The notes below the pieces were generated by a model. It ran no database searches. It worked only from the letters and a program-made list of their open reading frames with translations, and was not told the origin of the DNA. The translations under genes were made by a program, and so were the position numbers. Shown piece after piece: positions 16,050 to 25,213 of a stretch of DNA of 64,000 nucleotides. The DNA is from UBA935 sp031556725. Its GTDB lineage: Bacteria > Bacillota > Clostridia > Lachnospirales > Lachnospiraceae. Location of the stretch: positions 1 to 64,000 of the forward strand of contig JAVBSL010000012.1 in the NCBI GenBank assembly GCA_031556725.1, in the 5' to 3' direction. Within the stretch, counting starts at the first letter, position 1. The number at the start of each line of letters is the position of its first letter.

Positions 16050-16553
16050 ATGGAATTTACCAACCAGGACCGGGTGCTTGCTTTTGACACCCTGTTTACT
16101 ACCAATCAAATACAAAAGCTCAAAATAGTCATGCCCTATATGGATGTTCAAATGCAGAAGCAAATGGCCATATACATTAAATATATGGAACTGCAGCATA
16201 CCATTTCCTTTTTTAAAAAGCATCCCTATCAGCTTTGCGGCTGTTTCGAAAAGGAAGAACCGGTTAACTTTAAGTCCCTATGCAATGCCTTAATCCCTTA
16301 CGCCGATGCCAGTGAAAAGAAACAAATTGAGCAGTTCATGGGCATTTTCCAAGCCATGGATATGTACAAGGAATTCTCTCAGACCTTCGAGGTTATGAAA
16401 GATTTCATGCCGGATATGGGTTCCTTTATGGGCGGCGGTGATGGGGATGGCGAAGGAAACGGCGGCGGTGATATGATGAGTATGCTGATGAATATGCTTA
16501 CGCCGGAGCAAATGCAAATGTTTGAAATGTTTGGAGGTAATAATAATGAGTAA
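16050..16553 (+). CDS. Uncharacterised Met-rich protein, first of a two-gene unit
   Basis: 167 residues. The N-terminal 120 are helical (LAFDTLFTTNQIQKLKIVMP, QKQMAIYIKYMELQHTISFF). A Gly/Asp-rich linker (GGGDGDGEGNGGGD) leads to a Met-rich tail MMSMLMNMLTPEQMQMFEMF. I do not recognise a domain. It overlaps the next gene by eight bases, so both are translated together. The short tail motif LTPEQMQMFEMF resembles tails of small proteins in related Clostridia, from memory only. No signal peptide or membrane helix is seen. Confidence 0.75.
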   Translation: MEFTNQDRVLAFDTLFTTNQIQKLKIVMPYMDVQMQKQMAIYIKYMELQHTISFFKKHPYQLCGCFEKEEPVNFKSLCNALIPYADASEKKQIEQFMGIFQAMDMYKEFSQTFEVMKDFMPDMGSFMGGGDGDGEGNGGGDMMSMLMNMLTPEQMQMFEMFGGNNNE

Positions 16554-16836
16554 TACAGACAAAACCGAGTGGATGAGAGACCCGCTGCTGGCTGATATTG
16601 AGCCCTATAAGTTGGAGTTCTTACAGGCTCTGGTCTTCGAAAGCAGTAATCTGAACCGCGAACAAATGCTCCCCTTCCTGATGGCAGTAGCCAAACGCGG
16701 CAAGGATAAAAATGTAACTTTTACCGATGAAGAGATGGATAATGTGGCATCAGTCTTAAAAAACCATGCCAGCCCCGAAGAACTGGATAAAATCAACAAA
16801 GTTTTAGCTATGCGCAAGACGCGCTCAAAAAAGTAA
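16546..16836 (+). CDS. Uncharacterised small protein, coupled to the gene before it
   Basis: 96 residues, MSNTDKTEWMRDPLLADIEP at the start, a helical middle (PYKLEFLQALVFESSNLNRE), and a basic end (AMRKTRSKK). The ATG at 16546 follows GGAGG by seven bases and overlaps the previous stop as ATGAGTAA; an in-frame ATG at 16522 lies inside the upstream gene and is not used. LFLMAVAKRGKDKNVTFTDEE-like content suggests a helical binding domain; no known family recognised. Confidence 0.75.
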   Translation: MSNTDKTEWMRDPLLADIEPYKLEFLQALVFESSNLNREQMLPFLMAVAKRGKDKNVTFTDEEMDNVASVLKNHASPEELDKINKVLAMRKTRSKK

Positions 16837-16844
16837 ATAAATAA

Positions 16845-16872
16845 TTGCTCTTTACCATGGAAATGATATAAT
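16845..16872 (+). promoter_or_regulatory. Sigma-A promoter of the DUF2200 gene
   Basis: TTGCTC, 16 bases, TATAAT, about 40 bases before the TTG start at 16912. A second TATAAT lies just downstream. Confidence 0.6.
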
Positions 16873-16911
16873 GACAATGTATAATATTAAATACCACGGA
16901 GGAAGCCTGAT

Positions 16912-17262
16912 TTGAAAAACCATTTATTTACGACCAGCTTTGCAAGTGTGTATCCCTTATATGTAGCCAAAGCCGAACGCAAAAACCGGTCCAGGGCAGA
17001 AGTTGATGAAATCATCTGCTGGCTCACCGGATACAGCCCGGAAGAATTTGCAAAATGCCTGGAAAACGAAACTGACTTTGAAACATTTTTTAACCAATCC
17101 CCAGCTCCAAATCCCGCAAGATCTTTGATCAAAGGAGTGGTCTGCGGTGTCCGGGTGGAGGAAGTGCCCGATCCCATTATGCGGGAAATCCGTTATCTGG
17201 ATAAATTAATAGATGAACTGGCCAAAGGCAAAGATATGAATAAAATTTTACGGGTGCTGTAG
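16912..17262 (+). CDS. DUF2200 family protein
   Basis: 116 residues with the DUF2200 pattern: TTSFASVYPLYVAKAERKNR, then VDEIICWLTGYSPEE, FETFFNQSPAPNPARSLIKG and REIRYLDKLIDELAKGK. The family is widespread and small, and its function is unknown. It starts with TTG nine bases after GGAGG; no in-frame ATG is near. It has its own promoter and shares a terminator with leuS, which points the other way. Confidence 0.88.
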   Translation: MKNHLFTTSFASVYPLYVAKAERKNRSRAEVDEIICWLTGYSPEEFAKCLENETDFETFFNQSPAPNPARSLIKGVVCGVRVEEVPDPIMREIRYLDKLIDELAKGKDMNKILRVL

Positions 17263-17284
17263 TGATACAGCACCCGCTTTTTTA
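17251..17284. terminator. Bidirectional terminator between DUF2200 and leuS
   Basis: CGGGTGCTGT/ACAGCACCCG stem with six-base loop and T-tract. The 5' arm overlaps the last codons of the DUF2200 gene; leuS ends at 17282 on the other strand. Confidence 0.9.
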
Positions 17285-19696
17285 TGGTTTTACCACAATA
17301 TTTACAATTCTTCCGGGAACATATATTTCTTTCACTACTGTTCCTGATAAACGATCCCCCAGGGCTTCTTTACCGGCTGCGATAGCATCTGCATTACTGA
17401 TATCCGCAGGCAGCTTGATTACTACTCTGGTCTTGCCGTTTACCTGTACCGCCACATCTTTTTCGGTATCCACCATGGCTTTTTCATCGGCTGCCGGCCA
17501 AACCTGGGCAAATACGCTTCCGCTTCCACCCAGTTCCCGCCAAAGTTCTTCACTCAAATGCGGTACAAAAGGAGCTAAAAGGATTACTGCGGTTTTCAAA
17601 GTATCCTGATCCATGCCCTCTGTTCGGGACATTTCAATCATCTTGTTGTTGTATTCCATAAATCCGGAAACTACGGTATTCAAGCTGAAGTTATCCAGAC
17701 GCTGGGAAATATCAAAAATCATCTTATTGCGGACTTTCAGCATTTCAGCCGATGCCTTCACGTCTTTGTCCTTATTTTCCATAACCAGGTTATAGAAGCG
17801 GCTGATGAAACGGTAAACCCCTTCGATACCACGGTCATCCCATTCGGAATCCAGTTCCGGGGGACCTACGAACAATTCATATAACCGTAAGGCATCACAG
17901 CCGTAATCTCTGACCAAATCATCGGGAGAAACAACATTTCCCTTGGATTTACTCATTTTCACACCGTTTCTACCGGTAATCATACCCTGATTAAAGAGCT
18001 TGGTAAAAGGTTCTTCAAAGTCAATTGCACCGATATCATACAGGAACTTGGTATAAAAACGGGAATACAGTAAATGCAGTACCGCATGCTCCACACCGCC
18101 GATATACATATCTACCGGCAGGAATTTTGCTGCTTTCTCTTTACTTACCAGTTCTTCGTTATTTTTACTATCAACATAGCGCAGGAAATACCAGGAAGAT
18201 CCTGCCCACTGAGGCATGGTGTTGGTCTCACGCTTGGCTGCCGCACCACAAACCGGGCAGGTGGTATTTACCCATTCCGTAATATCCGCAAGGGGTGATT
18301 CGCCGGTTCCGGTAGGCTGATAGGACTCCACTTCCGGTAACAATAAGGGCAACTCTTCTTCAGGCACCGGCACGCAGCCGCAAGCCGGGCAGTGAATGAT
18401 CGGAATCGGTTCCCCCCAGTAACGCTGACGGGAGAATACCCAGTCACGCAGCTTAAAGTTGGTGGTCTTTTCCCCCATTCCCCACTCTTCGATCATGGCC
18501 GGTGCTTCTTTTTTCAGCACTGCCGATTCCATGCCGTTCCATTTATCGGAATTAATCATGGTTCCGGCGGCTTCCGTATAAGCTTCGGTCATATTGGGGA
18601 TTTCTTTTCCGTCTTTGGCAATAACCTGCACGATCGGAATATTAAACTTAGTGGCAAATTCAAAATCTCGGTCATCATGAGCCGGTACACACATAATCGC
18701 ACCGGTTCCGTAATCGGCCAATACATAATCGGAAAGCCAGATGGGAACCTTGGCTCCATTCATCGGATTAATGGCATAAGAGCCGGTAAATACACCGGTT
18801 TTTTCCTTATCCTGTAAACGGTCTACATTGGACTTCATGGAAGCTTCGAAAATATAGCTGTCAACCGCTTCCTTAGTTTCTGCTGTGGCCAATCCGCCTG
18901 CCAGTGCATGCTCCGGTGCCAGAACCATAAAGGTGGCTCCGTAAAGGGTGTCCGGTCTGGTGGTGAATACACGGATTTTCTCATCCTTACCATCTACCGG
19001 GAAGTCTACTTCCGCGCCGTAAGATTTGCCGATCCAGTCAGCCTGCATCTTCTTTACTTTTTCCGGCCATTCCAATTTATCAAGGTCATCCAGCAAACGG
19101 TCTGCATATTTGGTAATCCGCAACATCCACTGCTTCAAATTCTTCTTGGTTACATCTTCACCGCAGCGTTCACACTTGCCGTTTACCACTTCTTCATTGG
19201 CAAGTCCGGTCTTACAGGAAGGACACCAGTTAATGGGCATTTCCTTTTCGTAAGCAAGACCTTCTTTGAACATCTTCACGAAAATCCACTGGGTCCATTT
19301 ATAGAACTCCGGATCGGTGGTGTTTACTTCCATATCCCAATCATAAAGTGCTGCGATCTGATTGATCTGGGTTTTTATATTGGATACATTCTCAGCGGTT
19401 GATTTGGCCGGATGTACGCCCATCTTAATAGCATAGTTCTCAGCCGGTAGTCCGAAAGCGTCCCAACCCATGGGATGGATGATGTAATGTCCGCCGTTCA
19501 GCATTTTATAACGGCTCCAAACGTCAGAAATAACATAGCCACGCCAATGTCCTACATGAAGGCCGTTTCCTGACGGATAGGGGAACATATCCAGGCAGTA
19601 ATATTTGGGCTTTTTGCCGTCGTTAACATTAACGGGATTGGCCGCCCACTCCTTACGCCACTTTTCTTCAATTTCTCGGTGATTATACTGTGCCAT
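17282..19696 (-). CDS. leuS: Leucyl-tRNA synthetase
   Basis: 804 residues, the usual bacterial LeuRS length. HVGH in YPSGNGLHVGHWRGY is the HIGH motif; GVKMSKSKGNVVSP is KMSKS; the CP1 editing domain (TTRPDTLYGATFMVLAPEH and GTGAIMCVPAHDDRDFEF) and two zinc-type cysteine clusters (WCPSCKTG, HCPACG) are present. It charges tRNA-Leu with leucine in the cytoplasm. Only about 80 bases separate it from dgkA, too short for a leucine T-box, so it is probably expressed from an upstream or constitutive promoter. Confidence 0.98.
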   Translation of the reverse strand: MAQYNHREIEEKWRKEWAANPVNVNDGKKPKYYCLDMFPYPSGNGLHVGHWRGYVISDVWSRYKMLNGGHYIIHPMGWDAFGLPAENYAIKMGVHPAKSTAENVSNIKTQINQIAALYDWDMEVNTTDPEFYKWTQWIFVKMFKEGLAYEKEMPINWCPSCKTGLANEEVVNGKCERCGEDVTKKNLKQWMLRITKYADRLLDDLDKLEWPEKVKKMQADWIGKSYGAEVDFPVDGKDEKIRVFTTRPDTLYGATFMVLAPEHALAGGLATAETKEAVDSYIFEASMKSNVDRLQDKEKTGVFTGSYAINPMNGAKVPIWLSDYVLADYGTGAIMCVPAHDDRDFEFATKFNIPIVQVIAKDGKEIPNMTEAYTEAAGTMINSDKWNGMESAVLKKEAPAMIEEWGMGEKTTNFKLRDWVFSRQRYWGEPIPIIHCPACGCVPVPEEELPLLLPEVESYQPTGTGESPLADITEWVNTTCPVCGAAAKRETNTMPQWAGSSWYFLRYVDSKNNEELVSKEKAAKFLPVDMYIGGVEHAVLHLLYSRFYTKFLYDIGAIDFEEPFTKLFNQGMITGRNGVKMSKSKGNVVSPDDLVRDYGCDALRLYELFVGPPELDSEWDDRGIEGVYRFISRFYNLVMENKDKDVKASAEMLKVRNKMIFDISQRLDNFSLNTVVSGFMEYNNKMIEMSRTEGMDQDTLKTAVILLAPFVPHLSEELWRELGGSGSVFAQVWPAADEKAMVDTEKDVAVQVNGKTRVVIKLPADISNADAIAAGKEALGDRLSGTVVKEIYVPGRIVNIVVKP

Positions 19697-19775
19697 TTAC
19701 TTTACTCCTTGTTTTTAATATTGTTTCCAAACTACCGCTAATTTTAGACTTATTTGAGCTATCTGTCAAGGATTG

Positions 19776-20156
19776 CTAGCAGAATATCTTTGGTATAAAA
19801 AGTATCAGTCCAACGATACATGCAATAATTGCCGCAACAAGTACGCCACCGGCTCCAATGTCCTTTGCTGTTTTGGCTCTTTCATTGTATATCTCCTGGT
19901 TTAACCGGTCTTTTAATATATCATAGCAAATCAAATCAACAATTGTCTCAATTGCAGTATTCACCATTTCAGCTACTAACACCAGACCGATTGTCAAAAA
20001 AAGCACACTATATTCCACTGCTGATTCTAAAAGAAAATACGATGCAACCAGCACAAGGACTGCGATTCCACAATGAATTTTCAGATTCCGTTCACTTTTT
20101 AATGCGCTTTTGATTCCGCTAACGGCGTATCTAAATCCAATTCTATCTTTTTTCAT
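19776..20156 (-). CDS. dgkA: Diacylglycerol/undecaprenol kinase
   Basis: 126 residues, with three membrane helices and the family signature AEMVNTAIETIVDL followed by AKDIGAGGVL. In Gram-positive bacteria DgkA-type enzymes phosphorylate undecaprenol, feeding lipid-carrier recycling for cell wall synthesis. The gene starts seven bases after the stop of the membrane protein gene upstream, so they are co-transcribed. Confidence 0.93.
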   Translation of the reverse strand: MKKDRIGFRYAVSGIKSALKSERNLKIHCGIAVLVLVASYFLLESAVEYSVLFLTIGLVLVAEMVNTAIETIVDLICYDILKDRLNQEIYNERAKTAKDIGAGGVLVAAIIACIVGLILFIPKIFC

Positions 20157-20163
20157 ACCGGCC

Positions 20164-21792
20164 TCACTGTATTCCGATCACTTTATTCAATCCAAAACCG
20201 TCCATATACGACAGCTTAATCATATCTTCTACCTGATACTTAATCACTGAAATCAGCTCTTCCTTACTCATATCAACATCAAAGATATCGTCATTGCCCG
20301 CCACACAAATATAGTAATGGGTGGTTCCCTCCAGCACGATCGGTGCCATGGCTGTTATCTTACCGCTGATACTCAACTGCTCTCCGTCCTTGTTGGTAAT
20401 ACCATTGGTATTAAGTAAATGCATATAGTTCTTTTCACATTCCTGCACCGTACTGCCGATGGCCACCCACTGGTACTTCTGCACATTTACCATAGCATAC
20501 TGCTTCACCAGACCGCTGCTGTCCTTCAAGGCCATGAAATAAGTCGGTTCATCAGCAATATTCAACAATAGCGGGAAGGTTGCCTGATAACCCAGATCCT
20601 GCACCTGCCCCTGAGCCGAGTACATCGCCGAATCCTCAATTGCTCCTTCCACCCGGTAATATCTGGTTTCCATGGTCCGCTGGTTCATCAGCACAAATCC
20701 CACATTAGACTGGTCACCGCTGACACTGGTAACACCGGTATAAACCCAAACATCATCCTCTAAAGCAATGTAGTTATAGCCATTAGTCGTCTGCAGACAA
20801 TCCCGCTGACTCAATACCGAATTCCAGTAGCCATGCTTCAGCGTCCCCGAATAATCATATAACTCAATCAACAATTCCGCAGAAAATACCTTATCAATCC
20901 ACTGGGGCACTTCCCCGATCGGATAATCGGTACACTCACCGGTAACCGCATTACAAACCACCACATTTCCCACTGTCTGGCCGCCAAATAATCCAATATT
21001 AAACTTCTTCACAGCACAGATCCAGTACGGAATGCCGGCATCATCAATTTCAAAAAATATCTGATCATCAAAAATATAAGTGGGATATTGGAACCGCAAA
21101 TGTCTGTAAAGATTACGGTTAAAATATTCCGACTTGGAATATTTAATCCGTTCATTCAGCTTCACACACTCGGTATTCTGCGTTGTCATATCAATCAGCA
21201 TATAAGCCGGAATACCCGCACTCTGGTTAGTCAGCCATTTGATCGGACTGGCATAAACAAGCGGGGTCACCCGTACCGGTTTCCCCTGATAATTAATCTG
21301 CGTATAATCATCCGCTACCTCAAACTGAGACACCATATCCACCATACTGCCCATCTTCCGGTTTCCCAGAATAGTCGCCGAGTTTTTATCCAACAACGGA
21401 ATGGTTCGATAATCCACTTCCTTAATGTCTTCGGTAAATTCTCTTTCCTCTATGGTCAATAACTGCTGATATTTCATCGCATTAAAAAAAGGCGATGACA
21501 ATAGCGTCCCTATTATCAGAAACAACGCTGATCCCACAAACAGCAACGCCCATACCTTCATGGACAACGTACTGTCTTTTAGATTAAAACTGGTCCAATC
21601 CTTCCCCAGTACATAATCCTTCCTCATCTTACGCAATATCGTAATCCCCAGACACAACGCCAGCAAAAACAAAATACACGTCCATGTCCCCCGGGAATGA
21701 ATATTAATCGCCGGCAAAGTAACATAATAATAAACAAACAAAGCAATGGCCGCAACAACTGCTGCTATCAATATTTTAATTCCTTTTTTCAT
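20164..21792 (-). CDS. Uncharacterised membrane-anchored protein
   Basis: About 542 residues. Three membrane helices lie in the first 120 residues (IKILIAAVVAAIALFVYYY, WTCILFLLALCLGITI, VWALLFVGSALFLIIG). The remaining 420 residues are probably outside the membrane and rich in beta strands, with a repeat-like pattern of YIALEDDVWVYTGVTS type segments. No catalytic motif recognised. The ATG at 21792 follows AGGAGG by five bases; a longer frame upstream carries no site. Homologues are familiar as hypothetical proteins in Clostridia. Co-transcribed with dgkA, so an envelope role is likely but unproven. Confidence 0.75.
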   Translation of the reverse strand: MKKGIKILIAAVVAAIALFVYYYVTLPAINIHSRGTWTCILFLLALCLGITILRKMRKDYVLGKDWTSFNLKDSTLSMKVWALLFVGSALFLIIGTLLSSPFFNAMKYQQLLTIEEREFTEDIKEVDYRTIPLLDKNSATILGNRKMGSMVDMVSQFEVADDYTQINYQGKPVRVTPLVYASPIKWLTNQSAGIPAYMLIDMTTQNTECVKLNERIKYSKSEYFNRNLYRHLRFQYPTYIFDDQIFFEIDDAGIPYWICAVKKFNIGLFGGQTVGNVVVCNAVTGECTDYPIGEVPQWIDKVFSAELLIELYDYSGTLKHGYWNSVLSQRDCLQTTNGYNYIALEDDVWVYTGVTSVSGDQSNVGFVLMNQRTMETRYYRVEGAIEDSAMYSAQGQVQDLGYQATFPLLLNIADEPTYFMALKDSSGLVKQYAMVNVQKYQWVAIGSTVQECEKNYMHLLNTNGITNKDGEQLSISGKITAMAPIVLEGTTHYYICVAGNDDIFDVDMSKEELISVIKYQVEDMIKLSYMDGFGLNKVIGIQ

Positions 21793-21858
21793 AACATCCT
21801 CCTTCGCACTCTTCTTATCAGTATATCCACTTCCCACTTTTCTGTAAAGCAAAATAAG

Positions 21859-21897
21859 AATGATGAGAAAACTGCCATTCACAGTCCTCTCATCATT
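21859..21897 (-). terminator. Terminator after the secreted protein gene
   Basis: AATGATGAGA and TCTCATCATT arms with further inner pairing, 35 bases after the stop at 21932; a CTTATTTT tail follows on the minus strand. Confidence 0.7.
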
Positions 21898-21931
21898 TAT
21901 ACATATAAGTTATTTTTATCTGTTACGTTCT

Positions 21932-22792
21932 TTACAACTGTGTTACCGGAATTCCCAGTAGCTTACAGAAAGTAAAAAATCCATAATAGTGTTCTTCATT
22001 ACTTAATAACGTTTCATAAGAAGTTCCTGCCGGAATGGTAAAGGTATAAAAAACATTTTTGTATTCAAAAGTTATCTTCGTTGTAACATCACTCCGTTCA
22101 GCAAGTTTCCTGATCACATAATCATTGATGCCCGTCCACTTTCCGGTGTTATAATCTATTGTTCCATCTTGGGCAGCGTCCTTAACCGCCCCATACAGAC
22201 CCTTGACATATGCCGTTGCGGCAGAAATTGGTTGTGTTATCTGTACATCTCCGCAAGCACAGGCATATTGTTCCATACCGTCCTGGCTCAGACTTGCTTC
22301 CGTTACGGTGACCCATTGGTAAGAATGAGAATGATTATTAGCTGCAGCCGGTTGATGGGAACTTTCGATTATAATCGTTGTTGAAGCAATTCCATAAACA
22401 ACATATTGGAATCCGTAAGTTAAATAATCCTCATACTTAACCAGACAAATAACTGCATAAACCACATCGCCTTCTGCAAAAGCCGGTCCCGTACCAGACC
22501 ACAGCTCACTATATCCCGCAATCACTGTACTATTCGTTGTTTCCATGTTCACACCCATCAGACATGCTGTCCCGTCCGCTGGGATGTTTAATGCGGAAAA
22601 TCGCATATAGTCTGCTTCCGTTAAATAATAGGCAACATAGCCATCATACCCACTAAAATCAACCGAAGCTGTTATGCTCAGGTCCCCGTTATTTACCACC
22701 GAAATAATGGTGGCTGCCTGGACTTTCTGTGGCATCAATAAACAAATCAACAAAACTGGCAGTAAAACCCTTATTATTTTTTTATCCTTCAT
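21932..22792 (-). CDS. Secreted uncharacterised protein
   Basis: 286 residues with a clear signal peptide (IIRVLLPVLLICLLMPQKVQAA). Three parts follow: a beta-rich module (LSITASVDFSGYDGYVAYYL), a short HSHSYQWVTVTEASLSQDG...CACG segment like Cys-pair modules seen in clostridial surface proteins, and a C-terminal part ending in FCKLLGIPVTQL. No anchor or sorting signal is seen, so it may be released. It has a terminator after it and one before, so it is a single-gene unit. Function unknown. Confidence 0.75.
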   Translation of the reverse strand: MKDKKIIRVLLPVLLICLLMPQKVQAATIISVVNNGDLSITASVDFSGYDGYVAYYLTEADYMRFSALNIPADGTACLMGVNMETTNSTVIAGYSELWSGTGPAFAEGDVVYAVICLVKYEDYLTYGFQYVVYGIASTTIIIESSHQPAAANNHSHSYQWVTVTEASLSQDGMEQYACACGDVQITQPISAATAYVKGLYGAVKDAAQDGTIDYNTGKWTGINDYVIRKLAERSDVTTKITFEYKNVFYTFTIPAGTSYETLLSNEEHYYGFFTFCKLLGIPVTQL

Positions 22793-22819
22793 CTTATTAT
22801 TCTCCCATTATTATAAAAA

Positions 22820-22856
22820 CAGAGTGCCTTGTATCCCCCAATACTTTGGCACTCTG
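22820..22856 (-). terminator. Terminator after the EF-G-like gene
   Basis: CAGAGTGCC/GGCACTCTG stem followed by TTTTTATAAT on the minus strand. Confidence 0.85.
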
Positions 22857-22880
22857 CTTCCTTCTCTAAAAAGGCCCCTC

Positions 22881-24971
22881 TTATTCTTCGCTGCTGTCGT
22901 TCAGACTGCTTGCTCTTGCTGCCACTTCCTTCTCCTGAACATCACTGGGTGCCTGCTCATAACGAACAAATTCATACTCATAATCGCCCCGTCCACCGGT
23001 CATGGAGCGCAGATCGGTACAATATCCGTAAACACCGGTCATGGGCATATCTGCTTCAATGGTCTGCTTACCGCCGGCTGTGGGGTTCATTCCCAGCACA
23101 CGGCCACGGCGTTTATTCAAATCACCCATAACATCACCGGTATAAGAATCCGGAACGGTTACTTTAATGGATACGATGGGCTCAAGCAATATGGGGCCGG
23201 CTTCCATAAAGCCTTTCTTGAAGGCCTGGACTGCTGCCATCTTAAAAGCCATTTCCGAAGAGTCTACCGCATGGTAAGAACCATCATACAATACCGCCTT
23301 TACGCCTACTACCGGATATCCGGCCATAGGCCCTTTTACTACGGAATCCTGCAAACCTTTTTCCACTGCCGGATAATAGTTCTTGGGAACCGCGCCGCCT
23401 ACTACCATCTGCTCAAATACAAACGCTTTCTCCAGATCACCGGAAGGTTCAAAAGTCATCTTTACATGACCATACTGGCCATGTCCGCCGGATTGTTTCT
23501 TATATTTGTATTCCACATCGGATTTCTTCTTAATGGTTTCTCTGTAAGCTACTTTCGGCTGGATCAGATCCACTTCTACTTTAAACTCATTTTTCAAACG
23601 GCTGGCCGCAACTTCCAGATGCAGATCACCCATACCGTAGATCAGAGTCTGCCTGTTTTCCGCATCATTCACAGTTTTCAGGGTCAGATCCTCATGAGTC
23701 ATCTTCTGCAGTGCCTGAGAAAGTTTATCGATATCACCCTTGTTCTTAGGAACATAGCGCATATAGGTATAAGGGGTAGATAACTCCCATTGACCATACT
23801 TAATCGTGGTTGCTTTGGTGGAAAGGCTGTTGCCGGTTCTGGCTCCGGTCAGCTTGGCTAAAGCACCGATATCACCGGCATGAAGCTCGCTTACTTCGAT
23901 GGGTTTATTGCCCTGTAATACATAGAGCTTACCGATCTTTTCTTCCACGTCCTTATCCACGTTATAGATCATGTCATCGCTCTTTAATACACCGGAGTTC
24001 ACCTTAACCAAAGAATATTTGCCAATAAAAGGATCCACGATGGTTTTCCAGATATATGCAGATTTCGCTTTAGAGAAATCATGGTTGGCATTAAAAATCT
24101 CATTGGTTTTCATATTGATACCTGCCACTTCCCGGTTTTCGGGACTGGGCATATATTTCACAATATCATCCAATAAGGTATAAATACCCTGACACAAAGT
24201 ATTGGAACCCATGGTCATCGGTACAATCGTTCCGTCATTTACATTGGTTCGCATAGCTGCACGAATCTCTGCTTCCGAGAAGGTTTCACCGCCAAAGAAA
24301 CGTTCCATGAACTCTTCACTGGTCTCGGCTACCGCTTCCATCAATGTATCACGATAAACCTGCAGATTGTCCATACTGTAATCGGGGATATCACATTCTA
24401 CAACGTCCTTGCCCTGCCATCTGTTTCCGGTTTCGGCAATAACGTTTACATATCCGACAAATTTTTCATTTTCACGAATCGGGAAATGGAAAGGTGCCAT
24501 CTTCTTGCCATACAGGTCGGTCATCTCTTCCACTACCTGACGGAAGGTTGCATTATCCACATCCATATTACTTACATAAATCATCCGGGGGAGTTTATAT
24601 TTTTCACAAAGTTCCCACGCTTTCAGGGTTCCCACTTCCACACCGGACTTACCGTTAACAACAATAATCGCTGCGCTGGCGGCACTGACAGCTTCTTCCA
24701 CTTCACCCACAAAATCAAAGAAACCGGGAGCGTCCAGAATATTAATCTTATGTCCTTCCCATTCAATCGGTACAACCGATGTGTTAATGGAAATTTGTCT
24801 TTTCTGCTCTTCTTTTCCAAAATCACTGACGGTATTCCCTTCAGTAACCTTACCCATTCTGGATGTGATACCTGCAAGATATGCCATAGCTTCAGTCAGG
24901 CTGGTCTTTCCGCAGCCGCCATGCCCAAGCAAAACTACGTTTCTAATCTTATCAGTTGTGTAAACATTCAT
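22881..24971 (-). CDS. Elongation factor G-like GTPase (EF-G paralogue)
   Basis: 696 residues with the EF-G domain order: G domain, domain II, then III-V (AYRETIKKKSDVEYKYKKQS, SGGHGQYGHVKMTFEPSGD, DLNKRRGRVLGM). The G-domain motifs depart from canonical EF-G: G1 is GHGGCGKTS, G3 is DAPGF in place of DTPGH, and G4 is SNMD in place of NKxD. This fits the EF-G-like paralogue group rather than the main translocase. Role is uncertain: a ribosome-linked GTPase is likely. GGAGG precedes the ATG by seven bases. An 11-bp inverted repeat brackets its promoter. Confidence 0.9.
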   Translation of the reverse strand: MNVYTTDKIRNVVLLGHGGCGKTSLTEAMAYLAGITSRMGKVTEGNTVSDFGKEEQKRQISINTSVVPIEWEGHKINILDAPGFFDFVGEVEEAVSAASAAIIVVNGKSGVEVGTLKAWELCEKYKLPRMIYVSNMDVDNATFRQVVEEMTDLYGKKMAPFHFPIRENEKFVGYVNVIAETGNRWQGKDVVECDIPDYSMDNLQVYRDTLMEAVAETSEEFMERFFGGETFSEAEIRAAMRTNVNDGTIVPMTMGSNTLCQGIYTLLDDIVKYMPSPENREVAGINMKTNEIFNANHDFSKAKSAYIWKTIVDPFIGKYSLVKVNSGVLKSDDMIYNVDKDVEEKIGKLYVLQGNKPIEVSELHAGDIGALAKLTGARTGNSLSTKATTIKYGQWELSTPYTYMRYVPKNKGDIDKLSQALQKMTHEDLTLKTVNDAENRQTLIYGMGDLHLEVAASRLKNEFKVEVDLIQPKVAYRETIKKKSDVEYKYKKQSGGHGQYGHVKMTFEPSGDLEKAFVFEQMVVGGAVPKNYYPAVEKGLQDSVVKGPMAGYPVVGVKAVLYDGSYHAVDSSEMAFKMAAVQAFKKGFMEAGPILLEPIVSIKVTVPDSYTGDVMGDLNKRRGRVLGMNPTAGGKQTIEADMPMTGVYGYCTDLRSMTGGRGDYEYEFVRYEQAPSDVQEKEVAARASSLNDSSEE

Positions 24972-25056
24972 ACTAAGTCCTCCGATTCTGTGCTGTTTTT
25001 GGTCGTTTTGTCCGAGACTTTATTTTGATTCTGTCGTCCGAAAAATTCCCATGTGT

Positions 25057-25097
25057 ACATTTTACTAAAAATTCAGACAACTTACAAGTAAAATGTA
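25057..25097 (-). promoter_or_regulatory. Promoter of the EF-G-like gene within an 11-bp inverted repeat
   Basis: On the minus strand TTGTAA (25082-25087), 17 bases, TAAAAT (25059-25064). Perfect arms TACATTTTACT (25057-25067) and AGTAAAATGTA (25087-25097) bracket it: one arm covers the minus-10, the other abuts the minus-35. It could be an operator for a dimeric regulator. Confidence 0.55.
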
Positions 25098-25141
25098 TCA
25101 TTTTGTACACCGAAATTATGGATCGCTTCCGGAAAATGTAA

Positions 25142-25170
25142 TTGACTTTCACGCGTTGAAGCGTTATACT
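25142..25170 (+). promoter_or_regulatory. Sigma-A promoter of aroF-tyrA
   Basis: TTGACT, exactly 17 bases, TATACT, then about 43 bases to the ATG. No T-box or other leader structure fits in this short gap. Confidence 0.8.
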
Positions 25171-25213
25171 GTAAAAGTATTATGACTATTACTTTTGAAA
25201 AGAGGAATTTCCT

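Noticed and set aside
19697..19775. Possible leucine T-box before leuS
   Set aside because: The gap is under 80 bases and lacks the GGGTGGTACCGCG core.
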